From NCBI GenBank assembly GCA_902494535.1, contig CABUTO010000006.1, positions 8,133 through 72,132 of the forward strand: DNA of 64,000 nucleotides, given 5' to 3'. Positions within the stretch are counted from its first letter, which is position 1; the number at the start of each line of letters is the position of its first letter. This document shows, one piece after another, positions 56,502 through 64,000 of this stretch. The notes under the pieces were generated by a model that saw nothing but the letters and a program-made list of their open reading frames with translations, was not told where the DNA came from and made no database searches. The DNA comes from an uncultured Collinsella sp. (lineage in GTDB: Bacteria > Actinomycetota > Coriobacteriia > Coriobacteriales > Coriobacteriaceae). The position numbers and the translations under genes were made by a program.

Positions 56502-57806
56502 CTAATGGCGGGCGCGCATCCTCACCAAACGCACCATGGCGAGCGCAAAGCCCACAGCGGCCACAGCCATGAGCACGTAGAACACCGATCGAAAGCCGAA
56601 TAGGAACACATCCGGACGGCCTACAACAAAACTGGTCACAGTCTCGCCCATCGCCACGCTCATCTGCCCATACAGGATATGCGATGCCGCTGTAATGCCC
56701 ACTGCCATGCCAGCATAGCGCGCCAAACTGCCCAAGCTGCCCGCAAAGCCAAGCGCTTCGCGCGGAGCCGAGCCCATATACAGCGAGTTATTGGGGCTCT
56801 GGAAAATCGACGTACCGCACGACATAAATGCGACGCAGCACACGATCACAGGGATAGAAGAGTGCTCGTCGAGCGTGCTTACCGCAAAGAGACCGCACAC
56901 GTACACGCCCAGGCCGACCGCCGTGGGGCCCTCGCAGCCAACACGGTCCGAAACCGTACCCGAAAGCGGTCCGATAAAGGCATTCACCATCGGCAGCGCC
57001 AAAAAGAGCAATCCGGAAATGTCGGAACCAAAGCCATGGGCGTCCTGAAAATAGAACGGCAGGATAAACTCAGATGCGCCAATACCAACGAACACGATGA
57101 GCATGCAGGCAAGGTTGATGGTGAAGGCCGAATTTGCAAAGCAGCGACGAGCGGCCTCGATCAGGGACATGGGGCGCTCGCCGGCCTCTGGCCTAACATG
57201 CGGCAGCGTATAGAGCCCCACGATAAACGAGATGACGCCAATAGGCAGGTTGATGAGGAAGATGCTCTCCCAAGGAAAGCTTGCCACCAGCATGCCGCCG
57301 AGCACGGGGCCACACATCATGCCGAGGGCCACAAAGGTCGCGAGAATACCCATGGCACGGCCTCGTTCGCGCGCCGGAAACGACTCGGTGATGATACCCA
57401 TGTTGTTAGCCATGGCCGCCGCGCAACCGACGCCCTGAACAATGCGTGCCAGGATAAGAACCTCGAGCGAGGCTGAAAGGCCGCACAGCAGCGAACCGAC
57501 CGAAAAGACGATGACGCCCAGCTGAAACACATTCACCTTGCCGCGCACGTCGCCCAGACGGCCAAACGGCAACATAGCCACGCAAGTCGCAAGCAGATAC
57601 ACCGAGCTTACCAGCTGAATACGGTCGAGGCCCACGCCCAGCTCCTTTTGCATCACGGGCAGCGCCACGGTCACGACGGTCGAATCCAGACACACCATAA
57701 ACGTCATGATGAGCACGGTAAACAGAATCGCCCACTTGTTCTTGCCATGGGTGTCGCCCTCTAGGGCAATGTGCTCGCGGCGCAGCTGCTCTGCAGTTTT
57801 CTCCAT
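56502..57806 (-). CDS. MFS multidrug exporter of the DHA2/EmrB type
   Basis: About 434 aa with 12-14 membrane helices. The motif CLDSTVVTVALPVM near residue 33 and GRLGDVRGKVN near 75 identify the EmrB/QacA branch, proton-coupled drug export. The ATG at 57806 (MEKTAEQLR) has AAAGG 6 nt upstream. A terminator just upstream ends metY. Confidence 0.85.
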   Translation of the reverse strand: MEKTAEQLRREHIALEGDTHGKNKWAILFTVLIMTFMVCLDSTVVTVALPVMQKELGVGLDRIQLVSSVYLLATCVAMLPFGRLGDVRGKVNVFQLGVIVFSVGSLLCGLSASLEVLILARIVQGVGCAAAMANNMGIITESFPARERGRAMGILATFVALGMMCGPVLGGMLVASFPWESIFLINLPIGVISFIVGLYTLPHVRPEAGERPMSLIEAARRCFANSAFTINLACMLIVFVGIGASEFILPFYFQDAHGFGSDISGLLFLALPMVNAFIGPLSGTVSDRVGCEGPTAVGLGVYVCGLFAVSTLDEHSSIPVIVCCVAFMSCGTSIFQSPNNSLYMGSAPREALGFAGSLGSLARYAGMAVGITAASHILYGQMSVAMGETVTSFVVGRPDVFLFGFRSVFYVLMAVAAVGFALAMVRLVRMRARH

Positions 57807-57832
57807 ATCCATCCTTTCGAGTGGCGCAACGC

Positions 57833-57879
57833 AAAAACGGGGCCCCAATCGCCTGCAAACTGCCGCGATTGGGGTCCCG
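57833..57879 (-). terminator. metY terminator
   Basis: CGGGGCCCCAATCGC and GCGATTGGGGTCCCG pair (57838-57879), followed on the minus strand by TTTTTGC. Confidence 0.85.
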
Positions 57880-57946
57880 CCTACGGAATCGGAACGAAAG
57901 GTCGCCGAAGCTTTCTGCCAGCATCGGCGCCTTGTACGGAGCTAGC

Positions 57947-59230
57947 CTAGCACTGCTCGAGTGCCTGCTCGAGGTCGGCAATCAAGTCGGCCGTGTCCTC
58001 GAGGCCGCACGACAGGCGCACCATGTCGGCGGAGATGCCACAGGCGATGAGCTCCTCATCGTTCATCTGGCGATGTGTGGCATTAGCGGGATGCAGGCAG
58101 CAAGTGCGGGCGTCGGCCACGTGCGTGGCGATCTGGGCGAGCTTGAGGCTCTTCATAAAGGTCTCGGCCGCCGCGCGACCACCGTTAAAGCCAAAGCTCA
58201 CAACGCCGCAGGTACCGTTGGGCATGTATTTCTGAGCAATGTCGTAGTACTTATCGCCCTCCAGGCCCGGATAGCTCACGAAGCGTACCTTGGGATGGCT
58301 CTGCAGGAACTTGGCAACGGCCAGGCCGTTCTCGCAATGACGCGGCATGCGCACATGCAGGCTCTCGAGCGAGCTGTTCAAGAAGAAGGCCGCCTGAGGG
58401 TTCTGCATGGGGCCGAGGTCGCGCATGAGCTGAGCGGTTGCCTTGGTAATGAAGGCGCCCTCGCGACCGAACTTCTCGGCATAGGTCACGCCGTGGTAGC
58501 TCTCGTCGGGCGTGGTGAGACCCGGGAACTTGTCCGCATGGGCCATCCAGTCAAACTGACCGTGGTCGACGATCACGCCGCCCAGGTAGGCAGCATGTCC
58601 ATCCATGTACTTGGTGGTGGAGTGCGTAACGATGTCGGCGCCCCACTCAAAGGGACGGCACATCACGGGCGTCGGGAAGGTGTTGTCGACCATCAGCGGC
58701 ACGCCGTGATCATGCGCGGCCTTGGCAAAGCGCTCAATATCGAGCACGGCAAGGGCGGGGTTGGCGATCGTCTCGCCAAAGACGAGCTTGGTATTGGGCT
58801 CAAAGGCTGCCTCGAGCTCTTCATCGGTGCAGTCGGGGGCAACGAACGTGCAGGTCAAGCCCATGCGGCCCATGGTATGGGCGAGCAGGTTATACGTACC
58901 GCCGTAAATGGCAGAGCTCGCGACCACATGATCGCCGGCACCGGCCACATTAAAGATCGCGAGGAAGTTCGCAGCCATGCCCGAGCTCGTGAGCATCGCG
59001 GCGGTGCCTCCCTCCATCTCGCAGATCTTGGCGGCAACCAAATCGCACGTGGGGTTCTGCAGACGGCTGTAGAAGTAGCCCGACTCCTCCAGGTCAAATA
59101 GCTTGCCCATGTGCTCGGACGTGTCGTACTTCCACGTGGTGGACTGGTAGATGGGCACCTGGCGCGGCTCCGCATCTCCCGGGTGATAGCCGCCCTGAAC
59201 ACATGTGGTACCGATGGTCTGCTCGTTCAT
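57947..59230 (-). CDS. metY: O-acetylhomoserine sulfhydrylase (Met17/MetY family)
   Basis: PLP enzyme (427 aa) of the Cys/Met metabolism family that makes homocysteine from O-acetylhomoserine and sulfide. The PLP lysine lies in THSTTKYMDGHAAYLGG near residue 205. ESGYFYSRLQNPTCDLVAAK and NALTSSGMAANF-type segments are typical. Selenide could in principle replace sulfide, but nothing here shows it. It stands alone with a terminator. Confidence 0.9.
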   Translation of the reverse strand: MNEQTIGTTCVQGGYHPGDAEPRQVPIYQSTTWKYDTSEHMGKLFDLEESGYFYSRLQNPTCDLVAAKICEMEGGTAAMLTSSGMAANFLAIFNVAGAGDHVVASSAIYGGTYNLLAHTMGRMGLTCTFVAPDCTDEELEAAFEPNTKLVFGETIANPALAVLDIERFAKAAHDHGVPLMVDNTFPTPVMCRPFEWGADIVTHSTTKYMDGHAAYLGGVIVDHGQFDWMAHADKFPGLTTPDESYHGVTYAEKFGREGAFITKATAQLMRDLGPMQNPQAAFFLNSSLESLHVRMPRHCENGLAVAKFLQSHPKVRFVSYPGLEGDKYYDIAQKYMPNGTCGVVSFGFNGGRAAAETFMKSLKLAQIATHVADARTCCLHPANATHRQMNDEELIACGISADMVRLSCGLEDTADLIADLEQALEQC

Positions 59231-59460
59231 ATCTAGCTCCCTTGCCTGGGTTACGTTTTATTCGGTTCACGATACCGCTACCCTGCACCCCTCTCAACCC
59301 ATCCCCAAGGTAGGTTATAGGACAAATCGATCAGAGGTATTTATCTCAAGCCTTGGGCATTTGCTCGACAGAGAAAAATGAGGCATACATGAAGCTCTCG
59401 ATGATTACATGCACCGTCACGGGTACCATAGGCGAGTACACCGTAACCAAGGAGACAACG

Positions 59461-59907
59461 ATGAAGCAAATCGATACGGCCCAGCTCGACATCAACGCCT
59501 GTCAGGCTCAGGCTGCCGAATACCACGCCCGCGGCTTTAACTGCGCCCAGGCCGTCGCCTGCACGCTCGCGCCCGCCGTCGGGCTCGACCCCCAGGTCGC
59601 CTTTACCCTCACCGAGGGCTTTGGTGCCGGCATGGGTGGCATGACCGAGACCTGCGGTGCTATCTCGGGCGCCGTGGCCATCATGGGCTTCGTGATGAGC
59701 GACGGCATGGAAAACCCCAAGACCAAGGGCCAGACCTACAAGCTGTCGCGCGAAATCGCCAAGCGTTTTGGCGAGAAGAACACGACGACCGTCTGCGGCA
59801 CGCTCAAGGGCATCGGATCGGATAAGGGTCCGCTCCGCAGCTGCCCCGGTTGCATCGACGATGCCATCGAGATCGCCTGCGATGTGCTAAAGCAGCTCGC
59901 CGAGTAA
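59461..59907 (+). CDS. C_GCAxxG_C_C family protein
   Basis: 148-aa redox-type protein. The family cysteines are FNCAQAV near residue 27, TETCGAISGA near 72 and the pair RSCPGCID near 128. A role in redox or metal binding is suspected in the family; its function is unknown. I chose the ATG at 59461 after AAGGAG. Confidence 0.82.
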   Translation: MKQIDTAQLDINACQAQAAEYHARGFNCAQAVACTLAPAVGLDPQVAFTLTEGFGAGMGGMTETCGAISGAVAIMGFVMSDGMENPKTKGQTYKLSREIAKRFGEKNTTTVCGTLKGIGSDKGPLRSCPGCIDDAIEIACDVLKQLAE

Positions 59908-59920
59908 ACGGCAGCAACAG

Positions 59921-59972
59921 AAAAACGACGGCCGGCGCGCTTGGAATCCATCCAAAAGCACGCCGGCCGTCG
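59921..59972 (-). terminator. yigZ terminator
   Basis: CGACGGCCGGCG (59926-59937) pairs with CGCCGGCCGTCG (59961-59972), followed on the minus strand by TTTTTC. It lies between convergent genes. Confidence 0.8.
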
Positions 59973-59975
59973 CCG

Positions 59976-60614
59976 TCAGAACTCGGCAAATTCGGGAGCG
60001 CCGACCTCGATCTCCTCGCGTCCCGCCATAAGCTCGCGCATCTTGGCGCAAAATGGCTCCTGCTCCCCCGCCTTAAACACCAAGTGAAGTGTAACGGTAT
60101 CCGCGTAATCGGTATCCGAAACCTTGGCACCCGAATCCTGCGCCAAGCGAAGCACCTGCTCATACTGTGGATAGGCCACATACACGTCAACCGGCACGAC
60201 GCTTGTCATCTCGACGATCTGCCCGGCCTCCTGAGCCGCGGCCACCGCCGCCTGCGTCGCCGCGGTATAGGCGCGCACCAAGCCACCAGGCCCCAACAGC
60301 GTGCCACCAAAATAGCGCGTCACTACGCAGCAAACATTTTTGAGCCCCGCGCCACGTAGCACCTCGAGCGTCGGCATACCGCTCGTGCGGCTCGGCTCAC
60401 CATCATCGCTCTGGCGCTCGCGTCCATCGACCAAAATCCACGCGGGAACATTATGCCGAGCGTCGTAATGACGCTTGCGAACCATCTCGATAAAGGCATT
60501 CGCCTCATCCTCGGACTCAATATGGACCAGCTGAGCAATAAACCGACTCTTGCGGTCCACAAACTCGCCCGAAGCCTCAATATTCGATTGCAGAGTAAAA
60601 TAGCTGTCCAACAA
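59976..60614 (-). CDS. yigZ: YigZ/IMPACT family protein
   Basis: 212 aa, two-domain YigZ type. The IMPACT domain signature KSRFIAQLVHIESEDEANAF near residue 22, DDGEPSRTSGMP near 69 and VTRYFGGTLLGPGGLVRAY near 98 are clear. Function is not settled in the family. The start is a TTG at 60614 or the next TTG at 60611, with GAGGGG just upstream; no ATG fits. Confidence 0.85.
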   Translation of the reverse strand: MLDSYFTLQSNIEASGEFVDRKSRFIAQLVHIESEDEANAFIEMVRKRHYDARHNVPAWILVDGRERQSDDGEPSRTSGMPTLEVLRGAGLKNVCCVVTRYFGGTLLGPGGLVRAYTAATQAAVAAAQEAGQIVEMTSVVPVDVYVAYPQYEQVLRLAQDSGAKVSDTDYADTVTLHLVFKAGEQEPFCAKMRELMAGREEIEVGAPEFAEF

Positions 60615-60726
60615 AGCCCCTCAACAAAATAAAGCGCAACAAACAGCCTCAATAATACGGCAAAGACCGTACCGTTAATCCCGGTAAATAGAACGGCAAC
60701 ACCGATGATTCCGTAAACGAAAGCGA

Positions 60727-60825
60727 GAACCCGTCAGCGCGAGCAAGGTGCCTTGAAAGACGAGGGCATTGACCTTATGGTCATGCCCGAAGGCTTGAAA
60801 GGCAGATTGCCGCGCTGACGGGTTC
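60727..60825 (+). repeat. Nested inverted repeat with conserved core, next to rnpB
   Basis: Perfect 15-bp outer arms (60727-60741 and 60811-60825). The core TGCCTTGAAAGACGAG ... GGCTTGAAAGGCA encloses an inner hairpin (GGGCAT-TGACC ... GGTCATGCCC). It matches the core at 45287-45388 but with different arms. It lies 20 nt beyond the rnpB 3' end. Confidence 0.65.
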
Positions 60826-60844
60826 GCAGCGTCAACAAAGTGCT

Positions 60845-61200
60845 GAGTGGGCCTATAAGCCGGGTTCTGTCGTGAACGGTCATTTATCTTGTCTGCACGT
60901 TACCGTGCAGTTCCACGCACGCTACCCGAACGCGGACCGGGCCGGCCCATAGCGTTCCTATTCGCGCTTGCTCCGGATGGGGCTTGCCAAGCCGCCGTGT
61001 TGCCACGACGCTGGTGGTCTCTTACACCACCGTTTCAGCTTTTCCCTTTACGCCTTGCGGCGCAGGTGGGAGTCTTCTTTTCTGCGGCGCTTTCCGTCGG
61101 ATCACTCCGCCCGGCCGTTAGCCGGCATCCCGCCCTCTGGAGCCCGGACTTTCCTCACGCGTACTGCAAGCAGCACATCGCGCGACCGTCTGGCCCACTC
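60845..61200 (-). ncRNA. rnpB: RNase P RNA (class A)
   Basis: On the minus strand it begins GAGTGGGCCAGACGGTCGC and carries AGGAAAGTCCGGGCTCC, then GGGAAAAGCTGAAACGG, and ends in AGAACCCGGCTTATAGGCCC. These are the universal RNase P core segments. About 356 nt. It processes tRNA 5' ends. Confidence 0.96.
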
Positions 61201-61483
61201 AGCAGTGCAAGAGTGTAACACACCGTTGCCGCAGGCAATGGCACAACGCAAACGCTCGACACGATAAACCAAGAACCGCCATGCGTTACAATGGTCCTGT
61301 CGATGGGCAACGTCGTCAGTCGAGACGCGACCGCGCTCCGCACCCCTCCGTCTACTCGGTGTGTTCCCGCCTCCTCCCCGAGGCGGGATGTCGGCATTTT
61401 TCACGCACCGACAACCCAATAGCCTATGGACAGCCCGGGCAGCATTACGCACGGGCAGCATCGCACATCTCGGCAGCAAAAGC

Positions 61484-61518
61484 AAAAAGGGACCCGTCCA
61501 TTACGGACGGATCCCTTA
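61484..61518 (-). terminator. rpsA terminator
   Basis: AAGGGACCCGTCC and GGACGGATCCCTT pair around attac, followed on the minus strand by TTTTTGC. Confidence 0.85.
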
Positions 61519-61541
61519 AAACAAGTGATCGTCAAACCGAT

Positions 61542-62708
61542 TTACTCGGCGTCGGTCTCCTCGTCCTTCTTCTCGGAAGGAAGCGGGGTAACCTCGATCT
61601 CGACGCCCAGAGTCTCAGCAGCGGACTTCATGGACAGGGAGATACGACGACGGTCGAGGTCGATCTCCATGACCTTGACCTGAACCTTGTCGCCCACGTG
61701 GGTGACCTGAGAAGGCTGATCGACGTGCTTGTTGGCCATCTCGGAAATGTGCACCAGGCCCTCGATGCCCTCGCCCAGGTCGACGAAAGCGCCGAACGGG
61801 ACAAGCTTGGTCACAGTGCCCTCGACGATAGCGCCGACGGGGTACTTCTTGACCAGTGCACGCCACGGATCCTCGGTGGTCTGCTTGAGACCCAGGGAGA
61901 TGCGCTCGCGGTTGAGATCGACGTCGAGAACCTCGACCTCGACCTCCTGGCCGACCTTGACAACCTCGGAAGGATGGTTGACGTGGTTCCAGGAGAGCTC
62001 GGAGATGTGGATGAGGCCGTCGATACCGCCGAGGTCGACGAAGGCGCCGAAGTCGACGATGGAGGAAACGGTGCCCTGGAGACGCATGCCAGACTTGAGC
62101 TTGGACAGAATCTCGGAGCGCTCGGCCTTACGGGACTCCTCGAGCACGACGCGACGGGAGAGGACGACGTTGTTGCGGTTGCGGTCCATCTCGATGACGC
62201 GAGCCTCGATGCGGGTGCCCATGTAGGAGGTGAGGTCCTTGACACGACGGAGGTCGACGAGGGAAGCGGGCAGGAAGCCACGCAGGCCGATGTCGAGGAT
62301 CAGGCCGCCCTTGACAACCTCGATAACCTCGCCCTCGACGTTCTCGCCGGAGTTGAACTTCTCCTCGATGCGGTTCCAAGCACGCTCGTACTCGGCACGC
62401 TTCTTGGACAGGACCAGACGACCGTCCTTGTCCTCCTTCTGGAGAACCAGAGCCTCGATGGGATCACCGAGTGCAACGATGTCTGCAGGGTTAGCGTCCT
62501 TGCGGATGGACAGCTCGCGGACCGGGATAACGCCCTCGGACTTGAATCCGATGTCAACGAGCACCTCGTCATGCTCGATCTTAACGACAGTGCCGTTAAC
62601 GAGATCGCCCTCATCAAAGTCGGTAATCGTACCGTCGATGAGGTTGTTCATCTCCTCCTCGTTGACATCGTCAAGAGAGAAAATGGACGAGTTCTGAATC
62701 TCACTCAA
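61542..62708 (-). CDS. rpsA: 30S ribosomal protein S1
   Basis: 388 aa with four S1 RNA-binding domains (about residues 30-100, 115-185, 200-275 and 285-360), shorter than the six of E. coli. Each holds the G-x-V ... GA/GF-V-D-L/I-G ... H/I-S pattern (for example VSSIVDFGAFVDLGGIDGLI). The acidic tail is short. Sits alone with its terminator. Confidence 0.95.
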   Translation of the reverse strand: MSEIQNSSIFSLDDVNEEEMNNLIDGTITDFDEGDLVNGTVVKIEHDEVLVDIGFKSEGVIPVRELSIRKDANPADIVALGDPIEALVLQKEDKDGRLVLSKKRAEYERAWNRIEEKFNSGENVEGEVIEVVKGGLILDIGLRGFLPASLVDLRRVKDLTSYMGTRIEARVIEMDRNRNNVVLSRRVVLEESRKAERSEILSKLKSGMRLQGTVSSIVDFGAFVDLGGIDGLIHISELSWNHVNHPSEVVKVGQEVEVEVLDVDLNRERISLGLKQTTEDPWRALVKKYPVGAIVEGTVTKLVPFGAFVDLGEGIEGLVHISEMANKHVDQPSQVTHVGDKVQVKVMEIDLDRRRISLSMKSAAETLGVEIEVTPLPSEKKDEETDAE

Positions 62709-63023
62709 AGGTGGACCCCTTTCGAACTACGGGGCCCCGATTGCTAGGACCTACAGAAGGGTGCGACAAGCACACAACGTTTAGGAACACTCGGGAGCCG
62801 ACAGATACTAATGTGACGCTTATGCAATCACGTTCGTATAGGTTACGGGGAAATGAGTTCGATTTCAAGCGTGAACTGCGATTTTTTACTCGTGTGGAGA
62901 CTTTTTCGTAATCTTATGAACACACGTATCCGCAACTTGACGATAACCAGCAAGGCATTTGGCTTTGGGGTAAAGTATCCGGAGCCAACGACTCTAGATC
63001 AAATTTACGAGAAAGGTGCCCGC
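62709..63023. other. Intergenic gap between rpsA and the HAD gene
   Basis: About 315 nt of AT-richer DNA. It must hold the two divergent promoters. I see no open frame, repeat or RNA gene that I can support. Confidence 0.5.
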
Positions 63024-63782
63024 GTGCTCAAAGCAGTCGTTTTCGATATGGACGAAACGCTTCTTAGCATCAACCTCAACGCGTTCATCCTTCGCTATTT
63101 TAAGGATGTCTCTTCGATGCTCGCGGATATCGGGCGCCGCAGCCGCGGTGGCACGATGGCACGCCTCGGCACCATCCTGGTCGACCTCAACGCCAATCGC
63201 CGCAGCGGCACGGACAACCGCACCAATCTTGAGTTTTACCAAGAAGAGGTCGAGCGCCGATGCGGGATCCGCCTCTCCGATCCCCTCATCTACGAGGCGT
63301 TTACCTACTATGACCGCGAAGTTCTTCCGTACAAGAACGACGATGTCATTAACGCCCACGCCATGCCGGGCGCACACGCCGCGCTCCAGGCCGTACAGGA
63401 CGCAGGGCTGCGCTGCGCGCTCTTTACCAACCCCAGCTTTCCCCAGGGGGCCATCGAGTGCCGCATGGGCTGGGGCGACCTGGCCGACGCCCCCTTTGAA
63501 CTCGTGACGCACATGGGAAACGCCACCCGATGCAAGCCCGATGCCACCTACTATCTAGAGCAGCTTCAGGTGATGGGGCTCGAGCCACACGAGGTCCTTA
63601 TGGTGGGCAACGACCCCAAACGCGACTTCCCGTCCCCCGATTGCGGCATCCAAACCGCCTTTGTGGGCCAGGGCAAGCCCAGCCGAGCCACCTGGCGCGG
63701 AACCATGGAAGACTTCGCCCGCGACTTTAACGCCGTAGTAGAAGCCTTCTACGAACACCAAGTAGCCGACGAACTGTCGTAG
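63024..63782 (+). CDS. HAD-superfamily hydrolase
   Basis: 252 aa phosphatase-like protein. Motif I VVFDMDETLLS near residue 5 carries both catalytic Asp residues, motif II is CALFTNPS near 135, and motif IV VGNDPKRDFPSPDCGI near 195. The substrate is unknown. I chose the GTG at 63024 after AAAGG because motif I starts a few residues later; the frame stays open upstream to 62853 but without a good start. Confidence 0.82.
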   Translation: MLKAVVFDMDETLLSINLNAFILRYFKDVSSMLADIGRRSRGGTMARLGTILVDLNANRRSGTDNRTNLEFYQEEVERRCGIRLSDPLIYEAFTYYDREVLPYKNDDVINAHAMPGAHAALQAVQDAGLRCALFTNPSFPQGAIECRMGWGDLADAPFELVTHMGNATRCKPDATYYLEQLQVMGLEPHEVLMVGNDPKRDFPSPDCGIQTAFVGQGKPSRATWRGTMEDFARDFNAVVEAFYEHQVADELS

Positions 63783-63822
63783 GACCCCTCCCTCGCTCCA
63801 AACAAAATAACGCCGCAGACCG

Positions 63823-63854
63823 AATGTGACAAAGGTTCAGCCCCTTTTCACATT
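63823..63854. repeat. Short palindromic repeat, family R2 copy c
   Basis: AATGTGACAAAGG faces CCCCTTTTCACATT with mismatches. Related to the copies at 141-171 and 55707-55735. Confidence 0.6.
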
Positions 63855-63910
63855 ACAAAGATGGCGCCGATGTTTTGGCAACGACAGACACTATGACCCA
63901 ATCCGAGGGC

Positions 63911-63956
63911 ACTAAAAAGATAGGAGCCCCCGCTCGTGACCGCGGGTCGGGGCTGC
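63911..63956 (-). terminator. Terminator of a gene beyond the right edge
   Basis: AGCCCC/GGGGCT with an inner CCCGC/GCGGG stem (63925-63954), followed on the minus strand by TATCTTTTTAG. The remaining 44 nt to the window end are too short to name a gene. Confidence 0.6.
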
Positions 63957-64000
63957 GACAATGATGTCGAAGTGCCATAGGCGCAGCCGCGCCGCAACGA

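Overview
The window looks like a chromosomal segment of a high-GC, obligately anaerobic gut actinobacterium of the Coriobacteriia; Collinsella or a close relative is my best guess. This rests on GC-rich codon use, an actinobacterial-type housekeeping set, a formate hydrogenlyase, and several in-frame UGA codons with the machinery to read them. No sequence search was run, so the taxon is an inference.

Layout. (1) 0-8.8 kb holds housekeeping genes on the minus strand (folC, valS, clpX, clpP, tig, tRNA-Leu), with several large nested inverted repeats between them. (2) 8.9-12.6 kb encodes a two-gene molybdenum hydroxylase, followed by gdhA (12.9-14.2 kb). (3) 14.5-21.4 kb is a selenium and molybdenum block: a Cys-rich DUF3343 protein, mobA, tRNA-Sec (selC), selB, selA and an orphan molybdopterin oxidoreductase. 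(4) 21.5-37.0 kb is a complete Hyf-type formate hydrogenlyase: formate channel focA, maturation genes hycI and hycH, hydrogenase and membrane subunits hyfI to hyfA, selenocysteine-containing formate dehydrogenase fdhF, and hydN. hyfH carries an apparent one-base frameshift near its start. (5) 37.4-38.2 kb is a RelB/PIN toxin-antitoxin pair whose toxin is broken by a TGA. tRNA-Gly, tRNA-Pro and brnQ follow. (6) 40.0-46.7 kb is one apparent operon that joins the known selenium-mobilising set (cysteine desulfurase-like enzyme, DUF3343, YedF, selenoprotein SelD) to an ATP-dependent activase and two double-cubane-type reductases. This is the most interesting unit in the window. (7) 47.1-52.5 kb is molybdate uptake (modA, an unusual modB fusion, modC) and molybdopterin genes (moaB, moeA). 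(8) 52.7-63.8 kb holds a CLC antiporter, lipid kinase, release-factor-like protein, xpt, an MFS exporter, metY, a C_GCAxxG_C_C protein, yigZ, RNase P RNA, rpsA and a HAD hydrolase.

How it fits together. Molybdate import and MoeA/MoaB/MobA can supply the cofactor for FdhF, the orphan oxidoreductase and the Mo hydroxylase. SelD, SelA, SelB and selC supply selenocysteine for FdhF and for SelD itself. Formate would be split by FdhF, with electrons passing through HydN/HyfA-type ferredoxins to the membrane NiFe hydrogenase, whose three antiporter-like subunits may pump ions. The csd-DUF3343-yedF-selD set together with a Mo hydroxylase suggests a second selenium use, as a labile selenium cofactor; that is an inference.

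The intergenic DNA is rich in palindromes: a roughly 70-bp repeat in four copies, a roughly 30-bp repeat in three, and nested stem elements. One pair of nested elements shares a conserved core but has unrelated outer stems, as expected for structured RNA.
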